Origin: Gari tellinella
Taxonomy: Eukaryota; Mollusca; Bivalvia; Cardiida; Psammobiidae
Direction of reading: 5' to 3'
Assembly: GCA_922989275.2 (NCBI GenBank)
Contig: OV277870.1
Location: 72,356,579 to 72,420,578 of the forward strand
Length of the DNA stretch: 64,000 nt
Shown here: positions 1-13,000 of the stretch, in pieces
Position numbering within the stretch: position 1 is the first letter of the stretch
Layout: the number at the start of each line of letters is the position of its first letter
Made by a program: the position numbers and the translations under genes
The notes under the pieces: generated by a model
Seen by the model: only the letters and a program-made list of their open reading frames with translations
What the model was told of the DNA's origin: nothing
Databases searched by the model: none

Positions 1-560
1 ACAGGCTATGAAGAAAAGGGTTAAAGTTCAATTTGACCTGACATCAGTGACCAACCAGTAAGGAGAGTGGACAAATAAAAGTTGTGGGATGGACGGACAA
101 ATAGACAGAGAAGACATAATGTGACACTCAACCTCTGCCATATAAAAAGGATTTTATGATATTTATTTAAGTCAGAGAGCAGAGAAAGCTAGATACAATG
201 TATAGTTGTTAAAGCAGAATTTTATGAAAGGGAGATAATTCTGGAGTGTCTATGGAAATCTTGCTGGTTGTCTAACTTGACCGAGACATTCTGACCATGT
301 ACATGTTGGCCAAGTTGTTTCAGTACAAAACGAAATTAGTTTAATGGAAGGAAGAATTTCATGAAATAAGGGGGGTAGACCATTCTGTAGAGTCTGGTAG
401 GGCAATCTTGCTGGTTATTGATCTTGATTGAGACAATCTGGCTACATACATGCTGACCAAGTTGCAAAAGGACTTGATTACATTTGTTATAAAGTGGACA
501 CACAAAAGTTCACAGGTGGGTGGAAAGACACACATCATCATAACTAAACACATCCCATTT
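1..560. repeat. Two diverged copies of a roughly 120-bp unit
   Basis: About 229-330 and 350-465 share words such as CAATCTTGCTGGTT, CTTGA..GAGAC and GACCAAGTTG, resembling the GACCTAG array at 10.1-11.5 kb. No gene seen. Confidence 0.4.
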
Positions 561-613
561 GATGAGAAAATGAATTAACTAATCATAGTCATAAGAGAAA
601 CACAGCAAACACC

Positions 614-805
614 AGGGCTCCAGACAAGAGGGAGTAAACTGAACAAAATCAACATTTTCTCACTCATTTCAACACCATATCCTATCGTGTTACTACTCAT
701 TAGAATCGTCTCTTTGAGACGATTCTAATGAATAGTGACACCATATGGTTTAATGCAAAAATAAAGATTTTAGTTTTTGAAATACTCCCCTTATCTGGAG
801 CTCTG
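614..805 (-). mobile_element. Family A hairpin MITE
   Basis: Reverse orientation; ends AGGGCTCC and GGAGCTCT, 7/8-bp target duplication CAAACACC / GAAACACC. Core CTCATTAGAATCGTCT with its complement. Confidence 0.85.
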
Positions 806-1042
806 AAACACCCAAGTCTAACATCTTGAGCTCTTCTGTTGTACATGATCAAACAGTCAAACTGGTGTTAAGCAGTCATTTAGTATGGATATCTCTAAAG
901 AAAGTGGCTTCTTGTATATGCTCATATATAATGGAGCTTTCAAGAGTTTGTCTAGAATTAATCTATCATCATGTTTTTTAAAGATGTCTCCATGGAGATT
1001 CTTTTAAATTGCATTTTAACACAAATTTCACTGCATGATCCT

Positions 1043-1294
1043 TTAACCCTTTGAACCCTAGTCCCGCATATAGGCGTCCTTTTCAAACAGTGTACGTGTG
1101 AATAGTACACTTGTCCTGTGCAAACAGTGAAGACCCAGATCAGAGGGCTCCGAAAGGAGCCCTCTGATCAGGGTCTTCACTGTTTGTCATATTGCCAAAA
1201 ATGGACAAAAACAACCCTTAAAAGCCAGAAATGGACTAGACTAAAATCGAAACTGGAATTGTCCATTTAAAGTTTCAGGGAGGAAAGAGTTAAA
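1043..1294 (+). mobile_element. Family E hairpin MITE, full length
   Basis: TTAACCCTTTGAACCC to GGAGGAAAGAGTTAA; core CAGAGGGCTCC with complement; flanked by TTAA. Confidence 0.85.
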
Positions 1295-1599
1295 CGCAAA
1301 ACATAAAAGAGCAGATAAATTAACCATAAAATACATACACACGTGATTTATTATGACAGCAAACCCTTCCCCTGTGAATAGTATATACTGACGCTCTTTT
1401 AAAGTAAGTGTTGACCCAGATACATGTATTGTTCGACAATATTGACCCGACGTTGGTGTCCTCTATTAGCATAATTTCACACTTTGTTGCATTTCTAAAT
1501 ATATCTTCGGAACACTTTGTTATCATTTATACCAGAACGCACATTGTAACCACATCGGCACCGAGAAAATATAGCATTGCCCGGTTCCACAAATATCGA

Positions 1600-1712
1600 C
1601 AGGTATTTAGCGCAAGTGGTAAGGAAGACGACTATACATTATTTTCCTGAACAGTCAGTGGTTCGAATCCCATGGAATACTCGTCCATTTTTTCACTATT
1701 TTTTTTTTTTAA
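1600..1712 (+). mobile_element. tRNA-like SINE
   Basis: Box A TAGCGCAAGTGG (1608-1619), box B GGTTCGAATCC (1660-1670), then a T run at 1690-1712 able to stop polymerase III. Confidence 0.5.
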
Positions 1713-1847
1713 ATCTATACTGTTTCTTTTATCATACAACATCTATTTTGATTGGAACACGATTCTTTTGTTATTTTTAAAAACATTATGTCATAGCGTC
1801 TGTTTGGTCTATAAAATAACATTTTATAAAATAAAAATAGTCTCCCC

Positions 1848-1918
1848 TCTATCGGGATTCGAACCCGGAACCTCGATGTTACAAATCCCTTGCTCTAACG
1901 ACACACCTATTACAGATT
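1848..1918 (-). mobile_element. tRNA-like SINE head, opposite strand
   Basis: Minus-strand box B GGGTTCGAATCCC (about 1857-1869) and a box A-like GTCGTTAGAGCA upstream. Convergent with the preceding tRNA-like segment. Confidence 0.45.
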
Positions 1919-1929
1919 AGTTACATCTG

Positions 1930-2400
1930 GGGGTTGTAAATTAGGTATATATTGGCAAGAGTCGCAGGTGAGGACATCGGTGATCTTACCTGGATTAAAA
2001 CCCACTCGAAAGCGCAACATGATGCGTTTTAGTAGATGCGATTATACTAGGAGACTCGGGAATAATAGTTTATCAACAGCAACTTTTGAACTTGCTCAAT
2101 GTGGAGTGTTAATCCACTGAGGATAACAACTGTAACAAGATTCACGTAATCAGCCGAAACAACCCGAAATTGCACGTAGGCTATTGATTATTGATTTATA
2201 CTGCGTCATTTCATTATAATTTATTCATGCATAAAGGTCAACGTCAGGTCAATATTGTCGAACATTATATGCTTTTTGAAAACATAGTAGACGGAGATCA
2301 AACAGCTCCTGAAGGAACGGTTTGTTCAATCTCTACAGTTTTCTTATAGATTTCTATATGAAATTAACACTTTCCTGGGGAATCTTATCCTAATTTCATT
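1930..2400. other. No recognised feature
   Basis: AT-rich, no coding exon or repeat family recognised. Confidence 0.5.
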
Positions 2401-2407
2401 AGCCAAT

Positions 2408-2658
2408 TTAACACCTTCAACCCAAGCAACCAGTATACTCGTCATTTATAAACATTATACCTATAAGGAGTATACTAGTCCAATACAAACAGTGTAGACC
2501 CAGATCAGAGGGCTCCTGGAGGAGCCCTCTGATCAGGGTCTGCACTGTTTGTCAATTTGAAATATATTGCTGAAAACACCCCTAAATTGTCATAAATGGA
2601 CTAAACTTAATAGGAACATGGAACTTTCCATTAAAAGTTTCAGGGGTGAATGAGTTAA
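2408..2658 (+). mobile_element. Family E MITE, left part degenerate
   Basis: Perfect core GAGGGCTCCTGGAGGAGCC around 2510-2530; right end AGTTTCAGGGGTGAATGAG. Confidence 0.75.
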
Positions 2659-2948
2659 TAGTAAAGTTGATTGATATTTAGGGCGGGAGGTGTTTTATAT
2701 ATTCAGTGGGAGGAAGGTTAAAATTCACACAGAATTTGTGAACATCATTTTGCACAAGTTAATAACATAACATAAAGCATCAAAGTTAATTTACATTCTA
2801 CAATGAAAACAATGATAAAATTTAACTTTTTGCTAGACCATAATGGAATCATAAAGAGATTTAGACCAAAAAGTCTCATGATTCTTGTTATAAGTCTCTA
2901 AAAATTGACAAACAACAGTCAGTGGAGTTCCTAAAGCCAGATTTCGGC

Positions 2949-3306
2949 TCCAGATAAGGGGAGTACATGTGTAGTTCAAAAACTTAGTTTTTTGGTTCTG
3001 CATTTGGAGAAAGTTGATCCACATGATAGAAAAGTCTGAAGATCCTGTGTACGAACTGTTATGCATGCAGCTAGCCAGTTAACTGGAAGGGAACCCACTG
3101 TTGTGGACAATGCTCCCAGCCCTGTACGTTAATTTTTTGTGTGTAGATTATGATAATAAATGCATAACATCCTATGGTGTCAATACTCATTAGAATCGTC
3201 TCTTAGAGACGTTTCTTATGAGTAGTAACACCATAGGGCTTGGTGCTGAAATAGGTGAGAAAAGGTTGGATTTGTTCAGTTTACTCCCTCTTATCTGGAG
3301 ACCTGT
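2949..3306 (+). mobile_element. Family A MITE interrupted by about 150 bp
   Basis: Left part 2949-3006 (CTCCAGATAAGGGGAG), right part from 3168 (TCCTATGGTG through TCTGGAGACCTG). The insert is unrecognised. Confidence 0.6.
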
Positions 3307-3667
3307 CATCAATTTTTGTCTCCACTGTACTCAATGGGAAGGATTCATAATGGAACAATAACAAAATTAATGTATGTGTATCTACACTTTGGTTTCATGA
3401 TTCTAATAGTTAGTCTTCACTAACAGAGAAACAATGACAAGATCAATGGGTGTAGCTGTCAAACAGCTTGGAAATCAACATTACACTGATCCAAACTGTT
3501 AGCAAATGTTATCATGGTTTTGTTATGTGTGTGCAAAGGAATGAAACAAATACCCCATGGCTTTCAACATTAAACAATAATTATATATCATACCACAAAC
3601 CATATAAACCATACCAGATGGTTCAATCCAAACAGTCAATAAGGCAGGGCAGATATAATGTATATTA

Positions 3668-3818
3668 TGTATGATATAAACTATTTTCTGTATTCTAGCA
3701 AATGGTAGCTGAAAGTAAAGCAGAATGTGCCTTGAGGTGCATTCTGCTTTACTTTCAACCTGCTTTAAGTGGTCACCTATTTTCAAAACTAGAATCAAGC
3801 TATGGGGTAATGGGTTAA
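3668..3818 (+). mobile_element. Family B MITE, left-truncated
   Basis: Core GCAGAATGTGCC with wobble partner GGTGCATTCTGC, right end GGGGTAATGGGTTAA. Confidence 0.75.
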
Positions 3819-3970
3819 ACTATTACAAGTCACTGTTAAAGCATTCAAGTTACATGTAGCAACATTTCTCTCTTTGGTTATGTGTCTCCAGTCGATACAC
3901 TTTTTCATATAGCACTACCACTTGTGTGTATGTTCATTCAGTGTTGTTCTCGGTGTATTAAGCTTGTATT

Positions 3971-4055
3971 TCAAAGACCAAGGCCTAGGCACAGTCCAAG
4001 TATTATCCCAGCCAAGATGAGAAATGGCAGCCAAGTCTTCACAAAGGCGCACACA
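3971..4055 (-). CDS. TMEM222: TMEM222 coding exon 6 with stop
   Basis: Encodes SVCAFVKTWLPF and a hydrophobic tail ending GLCLGLGL, stop TGA at 3973-3971. Acceptor TCTTTCGTCAG. Vertebrate proteins continue a few polar residues beyond this point. Confidence 0.9.
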
Positions 4056-7000
4056 CTGACGAAAGAAAATAACATGGATATAGCATCGCAATAGTAGATG
4101 ATAAACAATCCCATTTATTATAACTGCAACTGTCTGACAAATTAACACATTACCCAATAAATATGCCTTTAATTTATCACTCCACTAAAAAAATAGTTCT
4201 ACTTCATACAGTATTGAATACATGTATGTATCAACAGAAATATTTTCTAAATCCTTGCAGATGGTAGCTTACAGCAAGCTCAAAGTAAAGCGGTAAGGCA
4301 CCTTCTGTTTTACTTTCAACCTGCTTTAAGTGGTCAGTTGTCATCAAAACCAGAAATAGCCATTGGGCCAAAGTTTGGGGAAATGGCTAATTGGAATATA
4401 ATGGGTCCTGATCTAGCTGCTTGAAAATACATGTATTATCAATGCTAGCAAGCAGCTAGCATGCAGAGAGTTGAACAATCCCCTGCATTTTCCTGCATAA
4501 CACCCATTTACATACACTTGACTCTTAAACCAATCTTGTAAGACTATAGTTCACTTTGAATATGTTGCCTTTTTTCATATTGCCATCCTACATTATCTCT
4601 GTGTCCGGACAGCTCAGTGATAATCACACCCTCTTTTTACCAATGTGGTCCTGAATTTGACCTTAGGTTAAAACAACAAGTGAAAGGCCATCAAGACAAG
4701 TGGGTTTTCCCCAGGCACTCCTAATTCTTCCTACGGAATCCATCATCACATAGACACATACGTCTCAACTTCAGGGCTGCCATTTCTCCGGATTTTTCCT
4801 AAATCTTCAGATTTATTTCCAGTACAGGGTAGCTTTAAGCAGGCTGAAAGTAAAGCAGAATGCGCCTGAAGGCGCATTCTGCTTTACTTACAGTCTGCTT
4901 GAAGAAATCGCATGTCAACAAAACAAGAAACAGGCTATGGGGTAAAGGTACGAATTGTAAAATCGCACTTGCAAATTGCAAATTTGGAAATCTTAGGATT
5001 TTTCATGTCAACTTATGGCAGCCCTGCAATTTGAGCAATGAAGTGTGGCCTGTTAACGTTGTAAGTGTTACAGCTAAGTTCTGAACTGTCTGCAACAGTC
5101 ATCAATATATGAAATTTTTCCTACACTTCTTCTGGTTCACCAGATCGAGAGATGGATGGAAGTCAGAGCTCCAGATAAGGGGAGTATTTCAAACACTAAA
5201 ATCTTTATTTCTGCATTAAACTCTATGGCGTCACTACTCATTAGAATCGTCTTGAAGAGACAATTCTAATGAGTAGTAACACCATAGGATTGGTGCTGAA
5301 ATGAGTGAGAAAATATTGAATTTGTTGAGTAAACTTGTTATCTGGAGCCCTATGGAAGGATTCTTGAGTTTACTCACCTGACATATTTGCCATTGATCAT
5401 CAATAGTAGTACAAGTTTGAACATGTTCCAGGATCTACTGTCACCATACTCCATCAGGTTCAGAGCCATGGCACAGTGACTGTGACAGTTGTCACAACAA
5501 AGATTATGCTAAAAAGTCAAAATAAAATGGATCAACACTCAAAATTGCCCTAACCCTAGACTCCATAGATATACATATTTATAATATTTTAAAACACATT
5601 TAATTTATTCCTTCACTCAAAAAAGTAGTTCCAATTTTTATACAATCATGAATATGCATTGCACTTTAAGAAAAAGTTTTCATATCCTAGCAGATGGTTG
5701 ATTTAAAGAGGCTCGAAACCGGATTTAGCATTAAAAATAGTAATTTTTAAATATTATATGTCAAATGCCTATATAAATGGGTAAGATTTAGTTTAGGATA
5801 ATAAATTCTGTTAAAAAATGCATTTCAAAAAAAAAGAAAAAAGAAGAAGCTCTGGTGGGATTCGAACCCGTGACCCTCCATGCGGAGACAAACATGAAAA
5901 ATGATGAAACGCCTTTACCCCCTCGGCTACCAGCTGTCTCTCTATATATGGTAGCGAATTAACGTACTTCACTGGTAGCGATTGATAGTACTTTATTCGG
6001 CTCGGGTTTATGTCTGAGCCCGTGTAGAGGGGCAACAACAACAACTATACCGTCAGCTGACGCTATAGAAAAACGATGGAAAATATCTTAACAAACTAAG
6101 ATTCGGTGACGATTCTTGAGACTTTTTTTGGACTGATCATATTTCTTTAATGTCAGAAGCCAAATAATACCACAAATTTGCTTTTATTTGAGTTTTTTAT
6201 TTTATTTTGACAAGTACATCATCCGGTTGCGAGTCCCTTTAAGCAGGCTGAATGCATTAAGCAGGCTGCTCCTAAAAGGAGCATTCTGCTTTACTTTCAG
6301 CCTGTTTTAATCAACCACCTGTCTTCAATACTGAAAACAAGCTATGGAGTAAAGGGTTAACCAGTTGAACCCTACTCATGCATTTACCGGGTACACATCC
6401 TATGCAAACAGCATGCCTGTCAAGAGTATATTTATCCCAAACTAACTGTGAAGACCCAGATCAGAGGTCTCCATATGAAGTTTCGGGGGAAAAGGGTTAA
6501 CCTTAATGATGTTGATCTTTAAAATGGCATTTCTAACCCTTTCCTGTATACAGTGGAGAAAACGTTATTCTTTCCCAATAAACGCGTTTACGCTAAAACT
6601 ATTATTTCAAAGACAAACAGTTTGGAGCCAGATCAGACGCCGGGTAACCCGGCGTCTGATCAGGCTCCAAACTGTTTGCCACCAAGATAAACATGAATTA
6701 TCCAAAAAGTTGTACTTTTCTACGTTTTAGTACTTTGCGTTTGCGTACGTTTGCGTTTAAACGGGAAAGAATAACAGATTCTCCACTGTACATGTAGCTT
6801 ATTTTCAGACAGATGGTTGCTTAACCCATTACCACGTAAATACATCTTTTTACACCTTTTAATTTATTTCTCCACTGAGGAAAATAGTTCCAATTTATAC
6901 AGTTATGAAAATGTATGACAAGAACTATTTTCAATATTCTAGAAGATGGTAGCTTAAAACAGGCTGAAACTTTCAACCTGTTTTAAATGGTAATGTGTCT

Positions 7001-10000
7001 TCAAAACTAGAAACAGGCTATGGGGTAATGGGTTAACTAATTCCTCTCTGAAACTTCAAATAGCCAATTCCTGTTTCTATTTATGTCAAGTCCATTTTTC
7101 ACTAATTAGGGTTGTTTTTAAAAGCCCCCTGATTTGGGTCTACAGTGTTTGCATAGGACAAGTGCATTATTCATATGAACACTGCTTGTAAAGGATACAT
7201 ATGCTTGTAATTAGGGATCAATGAGATAAAGCAGCCTAGCAGTAAAGCAGAAAGCTTTTAAGGAGCCTTTTGCTTTACTTTCAGCCTGTTTTCAGCATCC
7301 ATCTACTTTAAAGCGACTCGCAACCGGATGGTGTATTTGCAAAAATAAAAGAAAATACTCAAATAAAACCAAATGTGTAGCATTATCGTGCATCTGGCTT
7401 TAGAAAAATATTATCAGTCTAAAAACATCCTTAATAGGAAAGGTCTTCAAATCTTATTTTTTTTATAGATATTTTCCATCGCTTTATCCATTGCGTCGAA
7501 AGACGCTATAGAAATTGATCACCGGCTCAGACATATAAACCCAAGCCACGTTTCCAAAGATATGAATAGGCCTGTGGTTGAGAGGTCTAAGGGGTTGCCT
7601 TATTTTTGCTATTCTGTCCCCGCATGCTGGGTCCCGGGTTCGAATCCCACCAGAGCTCAATAATTATTTTTTTTATTGAAATGCATTTTTAAACTGAATT
7701 TCTCATCCTTAACTAATTCTTACCCGCTCATATCAGAGTTTGACATATATTTAAAAATTACTATTTTTAATGCTTAATCTGGTTGCGAGCCTCTTTAAAT
7801 AGTCAGTCGAACTGTTTGAACATTTTGGGGGTTGGTGGTGGTGAGGTGGCAATTTCAACAACTATTAAATATAACTATATTGAGGCTCTAAAGACAACAG
7901 CTTGTTTTAAGCAGTCACCTGCCTTAAACACAAAATTACCATAAATTCATGAGGGACATACATGATGTACTGATGTAAGTGATTTGGACTGTAGGCTATG
8001 AAAAAAGACTTAACCTATTACACCATAAATACGCCTTTAATGTATTTCTCCACTGAAGAAAATAGTTCAAATTTATACAGCAAAAAATTTGTACCATGAG
8101 ATATATTTTCTAAATCCTGGCAGATGATAGCTTAAAGCAGGCTGAAAGTAAAGCAGAATGCGCATTATGCTTTTCTTTCAACCTGCTTTAAGTGATCACC
8201 TGTCTTCAGAACTAGAAACAGGCTATGGGGTAATGGTTTAAATAAAAACCTTGGTTCACTGTATTTGAAGTTTGAAGCAAACTTACCATTCTTCCCTTGT
8301 ATTCTTCTGATGCCTCATACACACACTGGTCCCAAGTCTCCTTAGCATGTTGCCCTTTCCTGGTTCTAACTTTGTTCATGTTCATCTGCCAGTATCTAAA
8401 CATATAAACACATACATAGATCTATCTACAGTCAAACCTGTATGTAGCAACCACTTAATGAAGATGCATGGTGATCTTAAATTAACCCATTATCCCATAA
8501 ATACGCCTTTTAACGCCTCTAATTTTATACTCCACTGAAGAAAATAGTTCCACTTTATACAATCATGGATATGTATCATAAGAAATAGTTTCTATATTCT
8601 AGCAGATGGCTACTTAAGGCGCATTCTGTTTTACTTTCAACTCCCTATTAAGTGGTTACCTGTCTTCAAAACTAAAAGCACACTATTGGGTAATGGGTTA
8701 CAAACAGGTGACTGTTTAATGCAAAAGGCTCCTGCATTAAGCTGCCATCTGTCATGAAAACAACAGAAATTTGGTCTTTTTAGTGGTTGCTTAACATAAG
8801 TTAGACTGTATATATAAAGTTGTGACACAAATTTTATATACATGTAGAAGTGTTGAAATTTGTATTTTTTAAAGTATAACACTACATTATGGTCTATCAC
8901 CTTAATGTACCTGTAACTCATCACTGCAAGAGAATATTTCTTCTTTTCAAAATAGATTTTTAAACTAGTGTTGTAACCCAAGATAGCTAACCTTTATAGT
9001 GCTGGAACCAGATGTATTTATTCTTACAGTGTAGACCAAGATCAAAGGGTAGAAAATAAAATAATTTAAGTAACTTTATAACTTACATTGTTGGATTACC
9101 AAATGCCATGTTGTCTTCCTGTAAAGAACAAAACAAAGAGCAAATGAAACACCAATCAGGCATGGTTCAGGGCTCCAGATAAGAAGGAGTAAATTGTACA
9201 AATTCAACATTTTCTCACTAATTTTAGCACCAAATCCTACGGTGTCATTACTCATTAGAATTGTCTCTTCGAGACAATTCTAATGAGTAGTGACACCATA
9301 AGGTTTAAAGCAGAAATAAAGATTTAAGTTTTTGAAATACTCCCCTTATCTGGAGCCCTGATAGATCTGTAAGTTAAGGGGGAAAGTGGTTAATTAACCA
9401 TCTGTCAGAATGCAAGAAATTTTTTACAAAAGCAAGATAAGAGTTATTGTTTTACAAACTGTACAGTAAAACCTCACTATTATGACCATTAAATTATTTG
9501 AATTAGTTTGTGCTTTAGCAGGTGGCTGCCTCAAAGCAAGGTGAAAATAAAACAGAAACTCATTAAATTTGTCTTCTTTTTAGTTGTCGCAGTGGGGAGC
9601 TTTTACTGTACATTATTATAATATTTTCAATAAAAACTCTTTATTTATGCTTTTCGGTGGATTACCGGAAAATAGCAGTGGATTATCACCAATCGCAGTT
9701 TTCCCCGTAGGGCTCCCCAAAAATCGTAGTCAATCGTGTCTTATCGTTAAATTCCGGCAGTCCGATTTGTCGCGAACCACTCAACGGAAGAACACGAATC
9801 CAAAATCGGGAGCAACGACGTAATTCGGATGACGTCGAATCAATAAATAAGTGACGTCATCGTATGGGAAACTGTTTCGTTAATGTGTTCGATGTAAACT
9901 TGGGGCTCAACACGGGGTAAATCATGTACTTTCGCTTTCACAATTGTCGAACAATTTCGTTTAAAAAGTGGCTTAAAAGCATAAATAAATAGAATAATTG

Positions 10001-13000
10001 TATTTTTTCAGTATAAGATCGAATTTAATCCATTTCGTGAACATCATACTGTTATATTTTCACTCGTGGCTTCGCCACTGGTGAAAATATAACGTCTGAT
10101 GTTCACTCAATGGATTAAATTTCTATCTTATACTGAAACAAGGGCCACTATGGCCCTAAATCGCTCACCTGGTACACCATGGCAAACTTGACCTATAGTG
10201 ACCTAGATTATGACTGGCCATGACCCACAATCAACTTCTAGAGTGTAAACAAGATTGTCCTATGATTTGACCTAGTTTTTGAACGAACAAAATCCATATT
10301 ATATTTTGACCTAGATTTGATGTAGGCAAACATTCTGACAATATTTCATGCAGATCAAGTGAGATTTGTAGCTTCGAAAAGGTTAACACTGTTTTTCTTT
10401 GATTTGACCTAGTGACCTAGTTTTCAACCAGACATCATTCAATATTAACTGAGCTAGATATCAATGAGGCAAACATGTTGAGCAAAATTCACTAAAATCC
10501 AATGAGAGTTGTAGCATCTAGAGTGTTAACAAGTTTTCCCTATGATTTGACCTAGTGACCTAGTTTTTTAACCCTAAATGACCCATATTCGAACTGGGCC
10601 TAGGTATCAATTAGGCAAACATTCTGACCAAGTTGCATAAATATCAGATGAAATTTAAAGCCTCAAGAGTGTTAACAAGGTTTTTCTATGACCCATATTC
10701 AAACTTGACCTAGATATCAAAAAGACAAACATGCTGACCAAGTGTCATCAAGATCCAAAGAGATTTGTAGCCTCTAGAGTGTTAACAAGGTTTTTCTATG
10801 ATTTGACCTAGTGACCTAGTTTTTGACCGGACATAACCCATATTCAAACTTGACCTAGATATCAATGAGACAAACAGTCTGACCAAGTTTCATCAAGATC
10901 CAATGAGATTTGTAGCCTCTAGAGTGTTAACAAGGTTTTTCTATGATTTGACCTAGTGACCTAGTTTTTGACCGGACATAACCCTTATTCGAACTTGACC
11001 TAGATATCAATGAGACAAACATTCTGACCAAGTTTCATTAACATCCAATGAGATTTGTAGCCTCTAGAGTGTTAACAAGGTTTTTCTATGATTTGACCTA
11101 GTGACCTAGTTTTTGACCTGACATGACCCATATTCAAAATTGGTCTAGATATCATTGAGGCAAACATTCTGACAAAGTTTCATCAAGATCCAATGAGATT
11201 TGTAGTCTCTAGAGTGTTAACAAGGTTTTTCTATGATTTGACCTAGTGACCTAGTTTTTGACCCAACATGACCCACATTCGAACTTGGCCTAGATTTCTA
11301 CTAGACGAACATTGTGATCAAGTTTCATGAAGATTCGATGATATTTATAGCTGCTAGAGTGTTAACGAACCAATTGTGGACGGACGACGGACGAAGTACG
11401 ACGGACGACGTACGACGGACATCCAGCAATCCTAAAAGCTCACCTTGGCACTTCATGCCAGGTGAGCTAAAAAACAATTATCCTCTATTTCATTCACCAA
11501 TTTTTTGAAAATGTGAGAGATATGCCAAAATCTTGACAAGATGAAATATATATCATACCGAAACATAATATGGGCCTGCAAAGTCTCTGATTATTCCTGT
11601 ACTTGTTCCAATACCCATATGTCCAACGAACGGCAGAAGCCATCTGAAATAATATCAATGTATTTTCACAAGTTTATGAGGCAGCAAAGGAAAAGTTGAT
11701 TATGGGTATTTCAATATTTGTATACTTTATACCTTTAAACAAATTTTCTTGAATTAATAAATAAATCGTAAAACCGATGTCTGCTTGTAATAATTAATAA
11801 TTTACATCTACCTAGCCACTTCTAAAAGTTAGTGAATTAGTATGAACAAAAATTTTCTGAAATTACAATAAAGTTCCTAAAACCTGGGTCATCCTAATCC
11901 TATTAAACTGCTGTAATTATCTTACGATCAACTGATTGCTTTTATCACATAGAAATTTCTCCAAAAAGGAGTAAACATAACGGAAAACAATGTAGACCCA
12001 GGGCTCCAGATAAGGGGAGTACACGTATTTCAAAAACTAAAATCTTTATTTCTGAATAAAACCCTATGGTGTCACTACTCATTAGAATCGTCTCTTCGAG
12101 ACGATTCTAATGAGTAGTAACACCATAGGATTTGATGCTGAAATGAGTGAGAAAAGGCTGAATTTGCACAGTTTACTCTCTCTTATCTGGAGCCCTGTAG
12201 ACCCAAATCAGACTACTCCTCAGGGAACAGTCTCAGCAGGTGCTACACTGTTTGCTCAAATTGATACACAGAACAGAACAATAATTTTATTTGACTTGTA
12301 CACAAGATACATCGTCATACTTGTACAATACAATTTAAATACAAACTTTTACGTCTTTTACGTGAATCAATAGGCTTATCCAAACCTATGCCAATATACA
12401 TGATATACATATACGTTGTTCTTTGTCTCTGCTGGGAGAGTAAAGACTTATCATACTATGGATTTAATTAAGCTTACTTAGTTCTTAAACAAAGAGATCT
12501 GGGTCCAAGCTTATAAAGCGTTTGAGCCGAGTCCGAGATCGCACACAAGCCCCTGATCGGTCAGATTTGAGTATCTGCTCAACTCCGACCAATAAGAAGC
12601 CTGAGACCGATCCCAAACCTAACTCAAACGTATCCTAAGCATGGGGTCTGGTCTTTTTAGAAAGAAAGTATAAATTACTCTTGTACAATATTATGCTTCT
12701 GAAACTAAATGCTTCTTTAGTAAATAAAGCTAAGTTTCGTAGTATTTTCTTATCATGACTAAGAAACATTTAGCATAATTTAAACATTGATGGTCTTACA
12801 AAGTAGAATTTATCTAGATATTTATGTCTTATCTCGTTGTTAATTTGGACAGACACAAATAAAGTGATAAATATCTTCTATGTCCAAAAGATTACAAAAA
12901 GTACAAATTCTCTTGTTTCTTGGAATTCTTGTAATGCCGTAATGTCTGGTCTGGATTCTAAGAGAATGAGATGATAACCTTAACTTTGTTATATAAAGTC

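Larger units (their letters stand above)
5590..6361 (+). mobile_element. Family B MITE split by family K
   Basis: Left half 5590-5702, right half 6243-6361 (GCAGGCTG... to AAAGGGTTAA). Family K sits between at a TTAA. Confidence 0.7.

Noticed and set aside
3915..4157. 80-aa minus-strand ORF over TMEM222 exon 6
   Set aside because: Different frame from the conserved KTWLPF reading; a shadow of the real exon.
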